Notes: generated by a model not told the origin, from the sequence alone. 64,000 nt of DNA from Govania unica (GCF_027920805.1 NZ_JANWOI010000003.1:310001-374000); one strand, 5' to 3'; positions 43,359-52,658 are shown, numbered from the stretch's first letter. Numbers and translations: made by a program.

Positions 43359-44591
43359 TTATCCATGCTTGGCCGGACGCCGGGAGGATGAGAATGGAAT
43401 ATCGGAAACAAAATCCGGAGCCGTGGGTGCTGTGTCCTGACGTGCCCGGGTGGTATTCGCGACCACTGTGATGTAGTTCTGAAACAGAGTGAACAAGATC
43501 TGGTCCCAGCTTTGACCAAGACTGATCGCCCTTGCCGCTTTGCCAAATCGGTCGCGCAGATCGGCGTTTTGAACAAGCCGGGCGAGCGTGGTTGTCATGT
43601 CCTCAAGATCGTCAGCGGCGCAGAGAAAACCGGTTTTATCATGAATGATGAGAGAGCTGCTGCCCGTCGCCTGCAGGCCGACGGTGGGCAGTCCGGAGGC
43701 CATGGCCTCAAGCGTCACATTGCCGAATGTCTCGGTTTGGCTGGGATTGAAAAAGATATCCGAGGATGCAAAGGCACGGGCGAGCTTTTCACCGGTTAGA
43801 AAGCCAGTGAAAATTGCTTGCGGCAGGCTGGCCTCGAACCATTTTCGTTCCGGACCATCGCCGATAATCAGGACTTTATGGGTGATGCCGAGATGCTCAA
43901 GGCGCTTGATGACTTTGCAGAAGACTCCCAGTCCTTTTTCCAACACCAGGCGGCCGACAAAAGCGATGACAATGTCAGTGTCGGCAATGCCGAGACTGCG
44001 CCGCCAGGCCATATCCCGGCGTGCGGGCGCATAGAGGCTGGAGTCGACTCCGCGGCCCCATATCTGGATGTCCTTTGCCATATGCTCGTCCCGCAAGGCC
44101 TCGGCCATGCTTTCGGAAGGGGCATAGATCTGGACGCAACGATGATAAAAATGCCGAAAATAGGATTTAAGCAGATTTTCAAACAAGCCAAGATGGTAAT
44201 AGCGCAAATAGGTTTCAAACCGCGTATGTACCGAGGCGACAGCGGGAACCAGCATTTTTTCCGCCAGAGTAAGGGCCTGATATCCAAGCAGATCGGGAGC
44301 GGATACATGGAAGATGTTGGGAGAAAACTGGATGATGTCGTCCCGGATATGGCCGGGCATGCCAAGAGCAAGCCGATATTCCCGGCGTCGCGGTATGGAG
44401 ATGGAGGGCACCGAGATCAGCGTTCCGGCCGGTTCGAATGCAGGCGTGCTTGATGTTGGTGAATAGATGCGGACGGCGGCGCCCTGGCTTTCAAGTCCAG
44501 CCACAAGCCGGTTCAGAGCCTGATTTGCGCCATCCTTGATATAGTTGTAATTGCCGGAAAACAACGCCACACGAAGGTCTGCGGTCTTCAT
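43359..44591 (-). CDS. MgtA-like GT4 glycosyltransferase, cluster A copy
   Basis: 410-residue GT-B enzyme. The N-terminal LRVALFSGNYNYIKDGANQAL and the IWGRGVD segment are typical of the MgtA-like alpha-glycosyltransferases common in alphaproteobacteria; the donor site shows FVGRLVLEKGL, IGDGPERKW and PSQTETFGNVTLEAMASG. It starts cluster A's glycosylation-permease block, 22 bases before the permease gene. The paralogue at 53.2 kb is alignable along its whole length without gaps in most blocks. A palindrome lies 42-55 bases upstream of the start. Related enzymes add mannose, glucose or glucuronate to diacylglycerol-type lipids; which applies here is unknown. Confidence 0.9.
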   Translation of the reverse strand: MKTADLRVALFSGNYNYIKDGANQALNRLVAGLESQGAAVRIYSPTSSTPAFEPAGTLISVPSISIPRRREYRLALGMPGHIRDDIIQFSPNIFHVSAPDLLGYQALTLAEKMLVPAVASVHTRFETYLRYYHLGLFENLLKSYFRHFYHRCVQIYAPSESMAEALRDEHMAKDIQIWGRGVDSSLYAPARRDMAWRRSLGIADTDIVIAFVGRLVLEKGLGVFCKVIKRLEHLGITHKVLIIGDGPERKWFEASLPQAIFTGFLTGEKLARAFASSDIFFNPSQTETFGNVTLEAMASGLPTVGLQATGSSSLIIHDKTGFLCAADDLEDMTTTLARLVQNADLRDRFGKAARAISLGQSWDQILFTLFQNYITVVANTTRARQDTAPTAPDFVSDIPFSSSRRPAKHG

Positions 44592-44969
44592 GACAATTCT
44601 CCATTAGCACGCATCATTCAGGGCGATGGCAATTATCAGCTGATAAGCTACTGGAAATATACATGAACACTACGTGAGCCGTGCTCACGATATCACAACT
44701 AAGCGCGAGAAATAGGGCGAAAGCAAGGAAGCCTTTAGGGGCAGGCGTCAGGCTCTGCGGTCAAGAAGATTAGTCCATAAGGATCAGTCATATAAAGGTC
44801 TCTTGAGAAGGAGATCATCTTGATAAGGCTAGTAGGTAACTCATAGGAGCCTGACGAAGGCGCCGCAGCTTGGCCTTGCTTTTGGTTTTCAGGATGGGTG
44901 TATCTGGCGGACGCACAGAAACAAGCAACCCCAGCCTGAGCCGGGATTGCCTGTTCAGATTTAGCAGTA
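44592..44969. other. Intergenic region inside cluster A with small palindromes
   Basis: No credible gene in 378 bases. It holds a perfect 14-base palindrome TTATCAGCTGATAA (44633-44646), 42 bases upstream of the MgtA-like gene, and a CGTGAGC-CGT-GCTCACG hairpin at 44673-44689. The part next to the low-complexity gene has an imperfect GCAACCCC/GGGATTGC hairpin near 44915-44945 that could end that transcript. Presumably this is the promoter region for the GT-permease operon. Confidence 0.5.
44633..44646. promoter_or_regulatory. 14-base palindrome upstream of the MgtA-like gene
   Basis: TTATCAGCTGATAA is a perfect palindrome at the expected place for an operator or promoter of the downstream minus-strand genes. 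No matching copy was seen in front of cluster B. Confidence 0.35.
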
Positions 44970-45380
44970 TCAGTGATTAATTGGCGCTTCAGTCGCGGCT
45001 GGCGTGCTCATTGGAGCCGAGGCTGAGGAAGCTTTCGCAGCTTTATGATGGTGTTTGTGATGATGCACCGCCTTCGTGGCATGAGGAGCCATATGTTCGG
45101 TGCTTGCGGCGGCAGGCGTCGCTGTGACCGGGGCTGCGGCCGGGGTTGCAGGCGTCTTCATGGCCGGAGTCGCTGTGACCGGGGTTGCAGGCGTCTTCAT
45201 AGCCGGAGTCGCTGTGACCGGGGTTGCGGGCGTCTTCATGGCCGGAGTCGCGGGGGTTGCCGCGGCCGGAAGGGCGGGGACTGCCGGAGTGGCGGGCATG
45301 CTAGTCTGTACTGCCGCCGAAGCCATAGAGCTCAGAGCCATTGCAGACACCAGACCGACTGACAGGATAAGTGACTTCAT
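44970..45380 (-). CDS. Secreted Ala/Pro/Thr repeat protein with histidine-rich tail
   Basis: 136 residues. A clean signal peptide (MKSLILSVGLVSAMALSSMASAA) is followed by three copies of a 13-residue unit, MKTPATPVTATPA, then a basic histidine stretch (AVHHHKHHHKAAKA) and a short Ala/Ser/Pro tail. Composition recalls Asr-type acid-shock proteins, which are also Ala/Thr/Pro and HHK-rich, but homology cannot be claimed. The histidines could bind metal. It lies between the deacetylase and MgtA-like genes of cluster A on the same strand. The opposite-strand ORFs here are Gly/Arg-rich shadows. Confidence 0.65.
   Translation of the reverse strand: MKSLILSVGLVSAMALSSMASAAVQTSMPATPAVPALPAAATPATPAMKTPATPVTATPAMKTPATPVTATPAMKTPATPAAAPVTATPAAASTEHMAPHATKAVHHHKHHHKAAKASSASAPMSTPAATEAPINH
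45142..45258 (-). repeat. Three 39-base tandem repeats
   Basis: Units at 45142-45180, 45181-45219 and 45220-45258 are nearly identical at the DNA level (the third diverges at its end) and encode the 13-residue Pro/Thr/Ala unit. There are no spacers, which rules out a CRISPR array. Unit number may vary between strains. Confidence 0.88.
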
Positions 45381-45521
45381 TTTCCAAAACCTTCTGTGGG
45401 AATTGTCCGTTGCAGGACGATGTAAGGCTTTTAGGGATCACCACTACAATGAGCGAGCTAAGCTCACTTGTAGGATCAAGTTAGCACGTGTTTCCTGAAG
45501 GACAGATGAATGCGGGGTTCA

Positions 45522-46379
45522 TCATTTGGTGCGGGGAAAGGGGCCGAGCTGCAAATTCTTTTCGGCGATCACTCTGGCGGCGGCGGGGCTCGCGAGGAAC
45601 TGGTATTCGTGCTGTCGGGCAAGCGCTATGCGGTCGCCGGGTGCCTGACCGTTCCCGGGATGGCACATGACAAGATGAACATCCCCGGCTTCGGACAGGA
45701 AATTGTGACATAAGGCCTCAAACGGCGCGGTTGGGGAAAAGTCGTAATATCCGGCGAAGCTGTCGTTGGTTTTGAGTCCGTGCTCCCGCGCTTCGGAGGC
45801 GAGGCCACGGCCAAGCCAGGCGCTTCTGAGCGCGCGCAGGCGGTCGCCGCCCCGGCGTAGAATACGCAGCGGATGATCGGCGCAGTTGCGCATCCAGACC
45901 CCCGGGGCACGCCGCGCCGTGGTGGTCAGGACCAGCTCACGGATATGCGGCAGCACATGACAATGTTGATGGCCGTCGATGAAGTCAGGGGGGCGTTTCA
46001 TGACTGATTCAAAACGATCGAACTGACGTTCGATTTCGTCGGCGATTTCCCCGAGGATAACGGAAAAGTCGCGGTTGTTACGATAGGCAAGCCAGGTCAA
46101 ACGATCAATGTTCGGCAAGGTCCCCCAGGGCGCGAGATGGGGGTGATGCCCAAGCGGCGCAAGCTGGCTGAGGGTCAGATGCAGCCCGATGTCCATTGTG
46201 GCTTCAAGTTCCTGCAGCGCTGAGGCGTCGGCCTGCCAGTGATTGCGGGTGACTATGACGCTGGTCGCGCTGAGGGCGGATTGACGGCCCAAGCTTAGGA
46301 TGGCCTCATTGATGCCGGGCGAATAGCCAAAATCATCAGCACAAAGGATCAGGCGGGACATGGGGATCAGGCGGGCCAT
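45522..46379 (-). CDS. ChbG/HpnK (YdjC)-family carbohydrate deacetylase
   Basis: 285 residues. Catalytic features of the YdjC family are visible: LILCADDFGYSPGINEAIL near the N-terminus (metal-binding DD), GLHLTLSQ, and DGHQHCHVLPHIREL with paired histidines. Family members remove N-acetyl groups from chitooligosaccharides or hopanoid-linked glucosamine (HpnK). An ATG six codons in (46361) is an alternative start. It follows the GT2 gene by six bases, so deacetylation of the sugar added by a cluster enzyme is a fair inference. Cluster B has an unrelated deacetylase in the corresponding role. Confidence 0.9.
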   Translation of the reverse strand: MARLIPMSRLILCADDFGYSPGINEAILSLGRQSALSATSVIVTRNHWQADASALQELEATMDIGLHLTLSQLAPLGHHPHLAPWGTLPNIDRLTWLAYRNNRDFSVILGEIADEIERQFDRFESVMKRPPDFIDGHQHCHVLPHIRELVLTTTARRAPGVWMRNCADHPLRILRRGGDRLRALRSAWLGRGLASEAREHGLKTNDSFAGYYDFSPTAPFEALCHNFLSEAGDVHLVMCHPGNGQAPGDRIALARQHEYQFLASPAAARVIAEKNLQLGPFPRTK

Positions 46380-46385
46380 GGCGGC

Positions 46386-47177
46386 TTAATCTTCCTGCTG
46401 AGGTGGGGACAAATTGCGCAGCCGGGTGTCTTCCATGCCGCGGGCGATGAAGCGTTGTTTGAGGAAGCGGTAAAAATACCAGTCCTTCAAGGCGAAGGGC
46501 GTCATATGGTAGATCAGGCGTTCAAGCAGTGTCCAGCGTACAAGCCGCCGGTCGGAGCGGCGCGGAGAGGGCGAGCACCAGAAATCGGCGTGATATTTGG
46601 TGCGGCCGATCTTGAGAATGCGGTGCATCAGCTCGTGATCCTTGAGGACAAAGGGCCAGTGGTCTGGCGCATAGCCCCCGACTTTCCGCAAGGCTTCGGT
46701 GCGGAAGCATTGTCCGGCGCCGCCACTGTGGCATTGCCGGTTCAGGAGATGGGCGGCCAGCAATTGATGCGCGGCGCTGAAGCTCCGCCGCAAAGGGCCG
46801 TGACGGGGGTTAAGGTAATAGGCAATGACCGCGAGCACCTCGGGGCCGCTGGTTTGAAAACAGCGATCGGCGCAGGCCAGGTAATCGGGCGGGTAGAAGG
46901 TGTCGGCATCGCAGATGGCGACGAAAACGGTGGTGACTGCCTCGATCCCGGCGCTTAGGGCATAGACCTGACCGGGGGTCGGCACATCAAGATAGAGCAC
47001 CTCAATGTCGGGGGCCGTTGCCATGACTTTGCGGCAGGCTTCCTCGGACTCGTCGGACGAGGCATTGTTGACCAGAATGATGCAATCCGGTTTGAGTGTC
47101 TGATGGATCAGACTTTTAAGCGTCCTGCCGATAAAGGCCGCTTCGTTGTAATAGGGAATGACGATAGACCAGCTCAT
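46386..47177 (-). CDS. GT2-family glycosyltransferase, cluster A
   Basis: 263 residues of the inverting GT-A family 2. Marks are SIVIPYYNEAAFIGRTLKSL at the N-terminus, VNNASSDESEEAC, and the metal-binding DAD in VAICDADTFYPPDYL. The start at 47177 gives a four-base ATGA overlap with the upstream membrane-protein gene; the longer ORF lies inside that gene. Without membrane helices it probably works at the cytoplasmic face. No counterpart is found in cluster B, which instead has an extra GT4 domain. Confidence 0.88.
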   Translation of the reverse strand: MSWSIVIPYYNEAAFIGRTLKSLIHQTLKPDCIILVNNASSDESEEACRKVMATAPDIEVLYLDVPTPGQVYALSAGIEAVTTVFVAICDADTFYPPDYLACADRCFQTSGPEVLAVIAYYLNPRHGPLRRSFSAAHQLLAAHLLNRQCHSGGAGQCFRTEALRKVGGYAPDHWPFVLKDHELMHRILKIGRTKYHADFWCSPSPRRSDRRLVRWTLLERLIYHMTPFALKDWYFYRFLKQRFIARGMEDTRLRNLSPPQQED

Positions 47178-48139
47178 GCGGCATCCTTCTTGGCTGTTTG
47201 CGGCCAAAAATGCAGGACGGTTATCACGAGCAGGTGAAAGGCGAGATAAACCCCTGCAGTCAGGGCAAAAAACGCGGCAATGGCCGCCTGCGGCACAGGT
47301 AACATGGTGCCAAGCGCCACACCGGCTCCGGCCTGCATGACGTAACGGTTGGATCCAAGCGGCAGACTGCCGACAAAGAGATTGACGCTCAGAAAAATCA
47401 ACCACTCTGAGAGCAGGACGCTTGGCACCGCAAGATGCCATTGCAGCAACAGCAAAGACTGGCCCAGCAGCATGCGGAGGAAATGCTGTCCGCCGATCAA
47501 CAGGCTGTGGCGGAGGGACAAATTGAAAATGCGCCGTCCCAATAGCAGGAGAACTACAAAGAACAGGACGACAAAACCAGCGGCAATCTGCAAGGTGCTT
47601 TGAAGGTCGGTCTGGGTGGTGAAGATGTTCTGCAGGATCCCCGTCGCCGCAAGATAAAGCGCCAGAAAGATCATCGTCATGTTGGAGACGACGCTGGACA
47701 GAATATTAACGTCGCGCACATCGGCAAAGAGGGCGGAGGTGTCCTTAGGGCTGTTGGCCTTGGCCCAGGTCAGGAGATAGGCTTCGCCGGAGTAATCCAC
47801 CACGGCATCGTTATAGATGCGCTTGCGCAGAAAGACCGGGAAACTGCGCCAGGACACATGCCACAAACGGCGGTAGATCAGCAGGTCGGATATGGGCAGC
47901 ACGCAATAGATGGGCAGGAACAGCAGATAGAACCAAGGACTGGACGGCAGGTTGTCCAGAATGAGAGTCCATCCGATCTGAGACATCTTCCACAGCAGGA
48001 AGCCGACCACAAAACTGGTCAGGCCCCATTTGAGGATTGCCTGAACAGGTTTTTTCGACAGAAACGCGCGCAACTGCAGAAAAATGCTTTCCAGATGACG
48101 CTTCAGGGGACGATTGCGCCAAGGCAGGGGATCAGTCAC
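47174..48139 (-). CDS. Polytopic membrane protein with DYSGEA motif, cluster A copy
   Basis: 321 residues with about seven or eight membrane segments; the overall look resembles the lysylphosphatidylglycerol-synthase flippase-like (UPF0104/AglD) families. A central motif VVDYSGEAYLLTWAKA is followed by VRDVNILSSVVSNMT. The paralogue at 56917-57894 repeats this (FFDYSGEAFFYFWVKK, VKNVNILSALSSNV), and both have a short loop with LL/FLLYRRLW before it. The first gene of cluster A, it overlaps the GT2 gene by four bases. I suggest a lipid flippase or glycosyltransferase partner, but no reaction is established. Confidence 0.75.
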   Translation of the reverse strand: MTDPLPWRNRPLKRHLESIFLQLRAFLSKKPVQAILKWGLTSFVVGFLLWKMSQIGWTLILDNLPSSPWFYLLFLPIYCVLPISDLLIYRRLWHVSWRSFPVFLRKRIYNDAVVDYSGEAYLLTWAKANSPKDTSALFADVRDVNILSSVVSNMTMIFLALYLAATGILQNIFTTQTDLQSTLQIAAGFVVLFFVVLLLLGRRIFNLSLRHSLLIGGQHFLRMLLGQSLLLLQWHLAVPSVLLSEWLIFLSVNLFVGSLPLGSNRYVMQAGAGVALGTMLPVPQAAIAAFFALTAGVYLAFHLLVITVLHFWPQTAKKDAA

Positions 48140-48238
48140 TAAAGTTGCCCTTGGTGTCGAGCAGGGGGACTTGTTCGCCGTGTCGATTCTTAAAATCGGC
48201 TACGCAATACTCACATTCCAGGGAAATTTCATCATATT

Positions 48239-48254
48239 TTGCTTAACTAAGCAA
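48239..48254. promoter_or_regulatory. Inverted repeat upstream of cluster A
   Basis: TTGCTTA-AC-TAAGCAA, a perfect 7-base inverted repeat, lies about 100 bases before the first gene of cluster A in the gap after the CoA-transferase gene. It is a candidate operator, or a weak terminator for the upstream operon. Confidence 0.4.
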
Positions 48255-48275
48255 CGATGGGACCAGCACGCACAG

Positions 48276-49427
48276 TTACCGGGGGCATATGTCGGAAGAT
48301 GTGCCCGAGCCCAACAGGGGGGAGGCGCGGTCCAGAGAGAGACTCGCGTCGGAAAAACGGATCGGGGTGCGGATGCCCGGGACCATGGAGCCATCCTCGC
48401 GGGGGATCTCGATCGCCATGCCGCGATGCTGGACCTGCGGATCGGCAAAGGCCTGGGCGACGCTGTTGATGGGACCGGCGGGCACACCCTCGGCCTCAAG
48501 CCTTGCGAGCAGGGGGTCGCGGTGCCAGAGCTTGCAGGCGGCGGCGATCAGCGGGGTCAGTTCGGTGCGGTTGGTGACGCGGTCGGGGTTGGTGGCAAAC
48601 CGTGGGTCGGCGCCAAGGTCATCAAGGCCGACGATCCCGCAGAAGCGCCGGAATTGCGTGTCGTTGCCCACCGCCAGAATGAACCAGCCGTCCGCTGTTG
48701 GCAGTACTTCATAGGGGCTGATGTTCGGATGGGCATTGCCAAGCCGGGTCGGGGCGGTGCCGGACACCAGATAATTCATACCCTGATTGGCGAGCACGCC
48801 GATCATGCAGTCCAGGAGGGCCATGTCCACATGCTGGCCAAGGCCGGTCACCGCGCGCTGGGCGAGGGCCGCCTGAATGCCGATCACGGCGTAAAGGCCG
48901 GTGAAGATATCGGCGAAGGCCACGCCGACCTTTTGCGGCTGGCCCGTGGGCTCGCCGGTGAGGTCCATAATGCCGCCCATGCCCTGCACGATGAAGTCAT
49001 AGCCCGCCCGTTTGGCATAGGGGCCGTCCTGCCCGAAGCCGGTGATGGAGCAATAGACCAGGCGCGGATTGAGGGCTTTGAGGCTGGCATAGTCGAGGCC
49101 GTATTTCTGGAGGCCGCCGACCTTGAAATTTTCAATCAGCACATCGGCCTCGGCCACCAGACGGCGCACTTCGGCCTGACCGTCGGGGGTGGTGAAATCG
49201 ATCACCACCGACCGTTTGCCGCGATTGGTGGCGTGGAAATAAGCGGCGTCCTTGCTGCCGTCCGGGTTGTTGATGAAGGGCGGGCCCCAGCTGCGGGTGT
49301 CGTCGCCCTGGGGGCTTTCCACCTTGATGACATCCGCGCCAAGATCGGCCAGCGTCTGACCGGCCCAGGGACCGGCCAGAATGCGGGCAAGCTCGACGAC
49401 TTTTAATCCGACAAGCGGTGCGCTCAT
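48276..49427 (-). CDS. Family III (CaiB/BaiF) CoA-transferase, probably for glutarate
   Basis: 383 residues of the formyl-CoA transferase family: LVGLKVVELARILAGPWAGQ at the N-terminus, ADVLIENFKVGGLQKYGLDY, and the catalytic aspartate in MALLDCMIG. These enzymes move CoA between dicarboxylic or hydroxy acids. The gene starts two bases after the end of the glutaryl-CoA dehydrogenase gene on the same strand, and the mammalian SUGCT (succinyl-CoA:glutarate CoA-transferase) is of this family, so activation of glutarate is the best guess. The opposite-strand 430-codon ORF is a shadow. Confidence 0.85.
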   Translation of the reverse strand: MSAPLVGLKVVELARILAGPWAGQTLADLGADVIKVESPQGDDTRSWGPPFINNPDGSKDAAYFHATNRGKRSVVIDFTTPDGQAEVRRLVAEADVLIENFKVGGLQKYGLDYASLKALNPRLVYCSITGFGQDGPYAKRAGYDFIVQGMGGIMDLTGEPTGQPQKVGVAFADIFTGLYAVIGIQAALAQRAVTGLGQHVDMALLDCMIGVLANQGMNYLVSGTAPTRLGNAHPNISPYEVLPTADGWFILAVGNDTQFRRFCGIVGLDDLGADPRFATNPDRVTNRTELTPLIAAACKLWHRDPLLARLEAEGVPAGPINSVAQAFADPQVQHRGMAIEIPREDGSMVPGIRTPIRFSDASLSLDRASPLLGSGTSSDICPR

Positions 49428-49429
49428 GC

Positions 49430-50626
49430 TCAGAACGCCGCGATGCCGGTGATGGCCCGGCCGAGGATCAGGGCATGCACGTCATGGGCGCCTTCATAGG
49501 TGTTGACGGTTTCAAGGTTCATGGCGTGGCGCATGACCTGATATTCCTCGGAAATGCCGTTGCCGCCGTGCATGTCACGGGCCTGACGAGCGATATCGAG
49601 GGCTTTGCCGACATTGTTGCGTTTGACCATGGAGACCATTTCGGGGGCAAAGCGGCCTTCATCCATCAGGCGGCCGACGCGGAGACTCGCTTGCAGGCCG
49701 AGGGCGATGTCGGTCATCATGTCGGCGAGCTTTTTCTGATAAAGCTGGGTTGCGGCCAGCGGACGGCCGAATTGTTTGCGGTCGAGGCCATATTGACGGG
49801 CGGCATGGAAGCAGAACTCGGCCGCGCCAAGCGCGCCCCAGCTGATGCCATAACGGGCCCGGTTCAGACAGCCGAATGGTCCCTTCAGGCCCTGCACATG
49901 GGGCAGCAGGGCGTCTTCGGAGACATGGACGTCATCCATGGTGATCATGCCGGTGATCGAGGCGCGCAAGGACAGCTTGCCCTTGATCTTCGGGGCCTCA
50001 AGCCCCTTCATACCCTTATCGAGGATGAAGCCGCGGATTTCGTTGTCATGGGCTTCGGACTTGGCCCAGATGATGAAGACGTCGGCAATGGGCGAGTTTG
50101 AAATCCAGGTTTTCGAGCCCTTGAGGATATAGCCGTCCTCGACCTTCACAGCGCGGGTGCGCATGCCGGACGGGTCGGACCCGGCGTCGGGTTCGGTCAG
50201 GCCGAAGCAGCCGATGTACTCGCCGCTTGCGAGTTTCGGCAGATATTTCTTTTTCTGGTCCTCGGAGCCATAGGCATAGATCGGATACATGACGAGGGAG
50301 GATTGCACCGACATCATGGAGCGATAGCCGCTGTCCACCCGCTCGACCTCCCGTGCCACCAGGCCATAGGCCACATAGGAGGCGCCAACCCCGCCATATT
50401 CTTCGGGGATGGTCGGGCCGAGAAGGCCGAGGTCGCCCATCTCGCGGAAGATCGCGGGATCGGTATGTTCTTCGGCAAAGGCCTCGATCACGCGCGGCTG
50501 GAGTTTTTCCTGGGCATAGGCGCGGGCGGTGTCGCGGATCATGCGTTCGTCGTCGCTCAGCTGGTCGTCCATGAAAAATGGATCTTCCCAGTGAAATTTG
50601 CTCATCTGGCTTTTATGGCCGCTCAT
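49430..50626 (-). CDS. gcdH: Glutaryl-CoA dehydrogenase
   Basis: 398-residue acyl-CoA dehydrogenase of the GCDH branch. It has the N-terminal [49 protein letters not shown] and the catalytic glutamate in [20 protein letters not shown]. It oxidises and decarboxylates glutaryl-CoA to crotonyl-CoA, the last specific step of lysine, hydroxylysine and tryptophan breakdown. An in-frame ATG at residue 8 is possible. It lies between the aminotransferase and CoA-transferase genes and would share their transcript. Confidence 0.95.
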   Translation of the reverse strand: MSGHKSQMSKFHWEDPFFMDDQLSDDERMIRDTARAYAQEKLQPRVIEAFAEEHTDPAIFREMGDLGLLGPTIPEEYGGVGASYVAYGLVAREVERVDSGYRSMMSVQSSLVMYPIYAYGSEDQKKKYLPKLASGEYIGCFGLTEPDAGSDPSGMRTRAVKVEDGYILKGSKTWISNSPIADVFIIWAKSEAHDNEIRGFILDKGMKGLEAPKIKGKLSLRASITGMITMDDVHVSEDALLPHVQGLKGPFGCLNRARYGISWGALGAAEFCFHAARQYGLDRKQFGRPLAATQLYQKKLADMMTDIALGLQASLRVGRLMDEGRFAPEMVSMVKRNNVGKALDIARQARDMHGGNGISEEYQVMRHAMNLETVNTYEGAHDVHALILGRAITGIAAF

Positions 50627-50649
50627 GGGGATGTCCTCGGGTTCAGGGT

Positions 50650-51942
50650 TCAGGCGCGGACGCGCACGGCGGCCTCAAGGGATGCTTCCAGAATATCGAG
50701 GCCTTCGTCAAGATGCGCGTCCGGAATTGTGAGCGGCGGCAACAGGCGAATGACGTTGAAGCGGGTGCCGCAGCTGAGCAGAATCAGGCCGCGCTGTTCG
50801 GCTTCGGCGACAATGGCGGTGACGAGCGCGGTATCGGCGGTGCGGCTTTCGCGGTCGGTTACAAGTTCAAACGCAACCATGGCCCCGGGGCCGCGAATGT
50901 CGCCGATGGCCTCCATGCCCTGACGACTGGCAATGTCCTTGAGACGGCCGGTGATTTTCGCGCCGATTGCGGCTGCGCGGTCACAGAGTTTTTCGTCTTC
51001 GATCACATCCAGCACGGCGTTTGCCGCCGCGATGGCGATCGGGCTTCCGGCATAGGTGCCACCGAGGCCGCCCACATGGGCGCTGTCCATGAGGTCGGCG
51101 CGGCCGACGACCGCCGAAAGCGGGAAGCCGCCGCCGAGGCCCTTGGCCATGGTGACCAGATCGGCTTTGACCCCGGCATGCTCGATCCCGAACATTTTGC
51201 CGGTGCGCGCCATGCCGGATTGCACTTCGTCGGCAATCAGCAGGATGCCGTGTTTGTCGGCGAGTGCGCGGAGGGCCTGAAGGAAAGCGGCGGGGGCGGG
51301 CAGGAAGCCGCCTTCGCCCTGCACAGGCTCGATTATGAAGGCGGCGACGCGGGCCGGGTCGACATCGGCGGCCAGCAACATGTCAAGTCCGGCGAGCGCC
51401 TGGTCGACCGATAGTCCCATGAAATCATTGGGGAAGGGGGCGTGGTACACCTCAGCCGGGAAGGGACCGAAGCCCTTTTTATAGGGCACGACCTTGCCGG
51501 TCAGCGCCATGCCCATCATGGTGCGGCCATGGAACCCGCCGGCAAAGGCGATGACCGCCGTGCGGCCGGTGCTGATGCGCGCGATCTTGATGGCATTTTC
51601 GACGGCCTCGGCTCCGGTGGTGACCAGCATGGTCTTGGCCGGACCGGTCACCGGGGCGATGGTGTTCAGCCGCTCGGCCAGCCGAATGTAGCTTTCATAG
51701 GGGGCCACGTGAAAGCAGGTATGGGTAAAAAGCGCGGCCTGTTCGGCCACGGCGGCCATGATTTTCGGGTGACGGTGGCCGGTGTTGACGACCGCGATCC
51801 CGGCTGCGAAGTCGATGAAACGGCGGCCGTCCACATCCCAAAGCTCGGCATTTTCGGCGCGGGTGGCATAGATGCCTTTGGTGCCGACGCCATTGGTCAC
51901 GGCAGCTGTCTGTCTTGCTTTCAGTTCGCTGGCTTTTGTCAT
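50650..51942 (-). CDS. gabT: 4-aminobutyrate / 5-aminovalerate aminotransferase
   Basis: 430-residue class III aminotransferase of the GabT type: [52 protein letters not shown] with the PLP aspartate, and [18 protein letters not shown] with the PLP lysine. The start at 51942 (MTKASELK) has AGGAC upstream; the longer ORF adds 14 codons towards the divergent regulator. With gcdH and a CoA-transferase 23 bases downstream, the physiological substrate may be 5-aminovalerate (DavT activity), giving glutarate semialdehyde; the semialdehyde dehydrogenase (DavD) is not in the window. Confidence 0.92.
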   Translation of the reverse strand: MTKASELKARQTAAVTNGVGTKGIYATRAENAELWDVDGRRFIDFAAGIAVVNTGHRHPKIMAAVAEQAALFTHTCFHVAPYESYIRLAERLNTIAPVTGPAKTMLVTTGAEAVENAIKIARISTGRTAVIAFAGGFHGRTMMGMALTGKVVPYKKGFGPFPAEVYHAPFPNDFMGLSVDQALAGLDMLLAADVDPARVAAFIIEPVQGEGGFLPAPAAFLQALRALADKHGILLIADEVQSGMARTGKMFGIEHAGVKADLVTMAKGLGGGFPLSAVVGRADLMDSAHVGGLGGTYAGSPIAIAAANAVLDVIEDEKLCDRAAAIGAKITGRLKDIASRQGMEAIGDIRGPGAMVAFELVTDRESRTADTALVTAIVAEAEQRGLILLSCGTRFNVIRLLPPLTIPDAHLDEGLDILEASLEAAVRVRA

Positions 51943-52067
51943 GGCGTCCTCATCTGACACATGAATATGGGCGAAGCCTATCAATGCTTTATATCTTGAG
52001 CAAATGCTTTTATTCTTGATGTTGTCAGGACGGGCCGGACTGGGTAAGTTGAGAAAAGCTGAAGGAT

Positions 52068-52658
52068 ATGAGGCTCATGGACGATTTTGACGGGTTTAAT
52101 GTGGGGGCGCGGTTGCTGGAAGTGCGCCGGGCTGCGGGGCTGAGTCAACGGGCTTTGGCCGAACGGGCGAGCGTGCCCCATGGGCAGATTTCCATGGTCG
52201 AGCAGAACCGCAGCAGTCCGTCGGTCGCGTCCCTGCGCAAGATCCTGAGCGGGGTTCCCATGACGTTGGCCGAATTTTTCGAACCCGACCGGCCGGAAAG
52301 CGATCGCGTGTTTTTTGCCGCTCATGAGCTTGTGGACCTGACCTCGCGATTGCATGGGGCGGATCAGGCGGCGCCGATCCTGTTCCGGCAGGTGGGGGAG
52401 GCGCGGGCGCATAACCTGCAGATCCTGCATGAACGCTATGCACCGGGCGCGGATACGGGGCCGACCATGCTTGAACATAATGCTCATGAGGGCGGGGTGG
52501 TGCTGTCGGGGGCATTGGAGATCACGGTGGGTACCCAGAAACGGGTGCTCGGGCCGGGGGACGCTTATCTGTTCGACAGCCGGACGCCGCATCGGTTCCG
52601 CAATATTGGCGATGACGATGCCGTGGTCATTTCCGCCTGCACGCCGCCTTATCTGTAA
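52068..52658 (+). CDS. XRE-cupin (PuuR-like) transcriptional regulator
   Basis: 196 residues: an N-terminal Cro/C1 helix-turn-helix (RLLEVRRAAGLSQRALAERA and HGQISMVEQNRSSPSVASL) and a C-terminal cupin domain (LEHNAHEGGVVLSGALEI and PGDAYLFDSRTPHRFRN). PuuR-type repressors sense putrescine or GABA-related compounds. It is divergent from the gabT-gcdH-CoA-transferase operon, 125 bases away, and is its likely regulator. An ATG at residue 4 is an alternative start. Confidence 0.9.
   Translation: MRLMDDFDGFNVGARLLEVRRAAGLSQRALAERASVPHGQISMVEQNRSSPSVASLRKILSGVPMTLAEFFEPDRPESDRVFFAAHELVDLTSRLHGADQAAPILFRQVGEARAHNLQILHERYAPGADTGPTMLEHNAHEGGVVLSGALEITVGTQKRVLGPGDAYLFDSRTPHRFRNIGDDDAVVISACTPPYL

Noticed and set aside
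45142-45258. CRISPR-like tandem repeats
   Set aside because: The 39-base units abut with no spacers and encode an in-frame 13-residue repeat of a secreted protein.
48114-49406. 430-codon plus-strand ORF opposite the CoA-transferase
   Set aside because: No family pattern, and it overlaps the start of the cluster A membrane protein and nearly all of a clear CaiB/BaiF gene.
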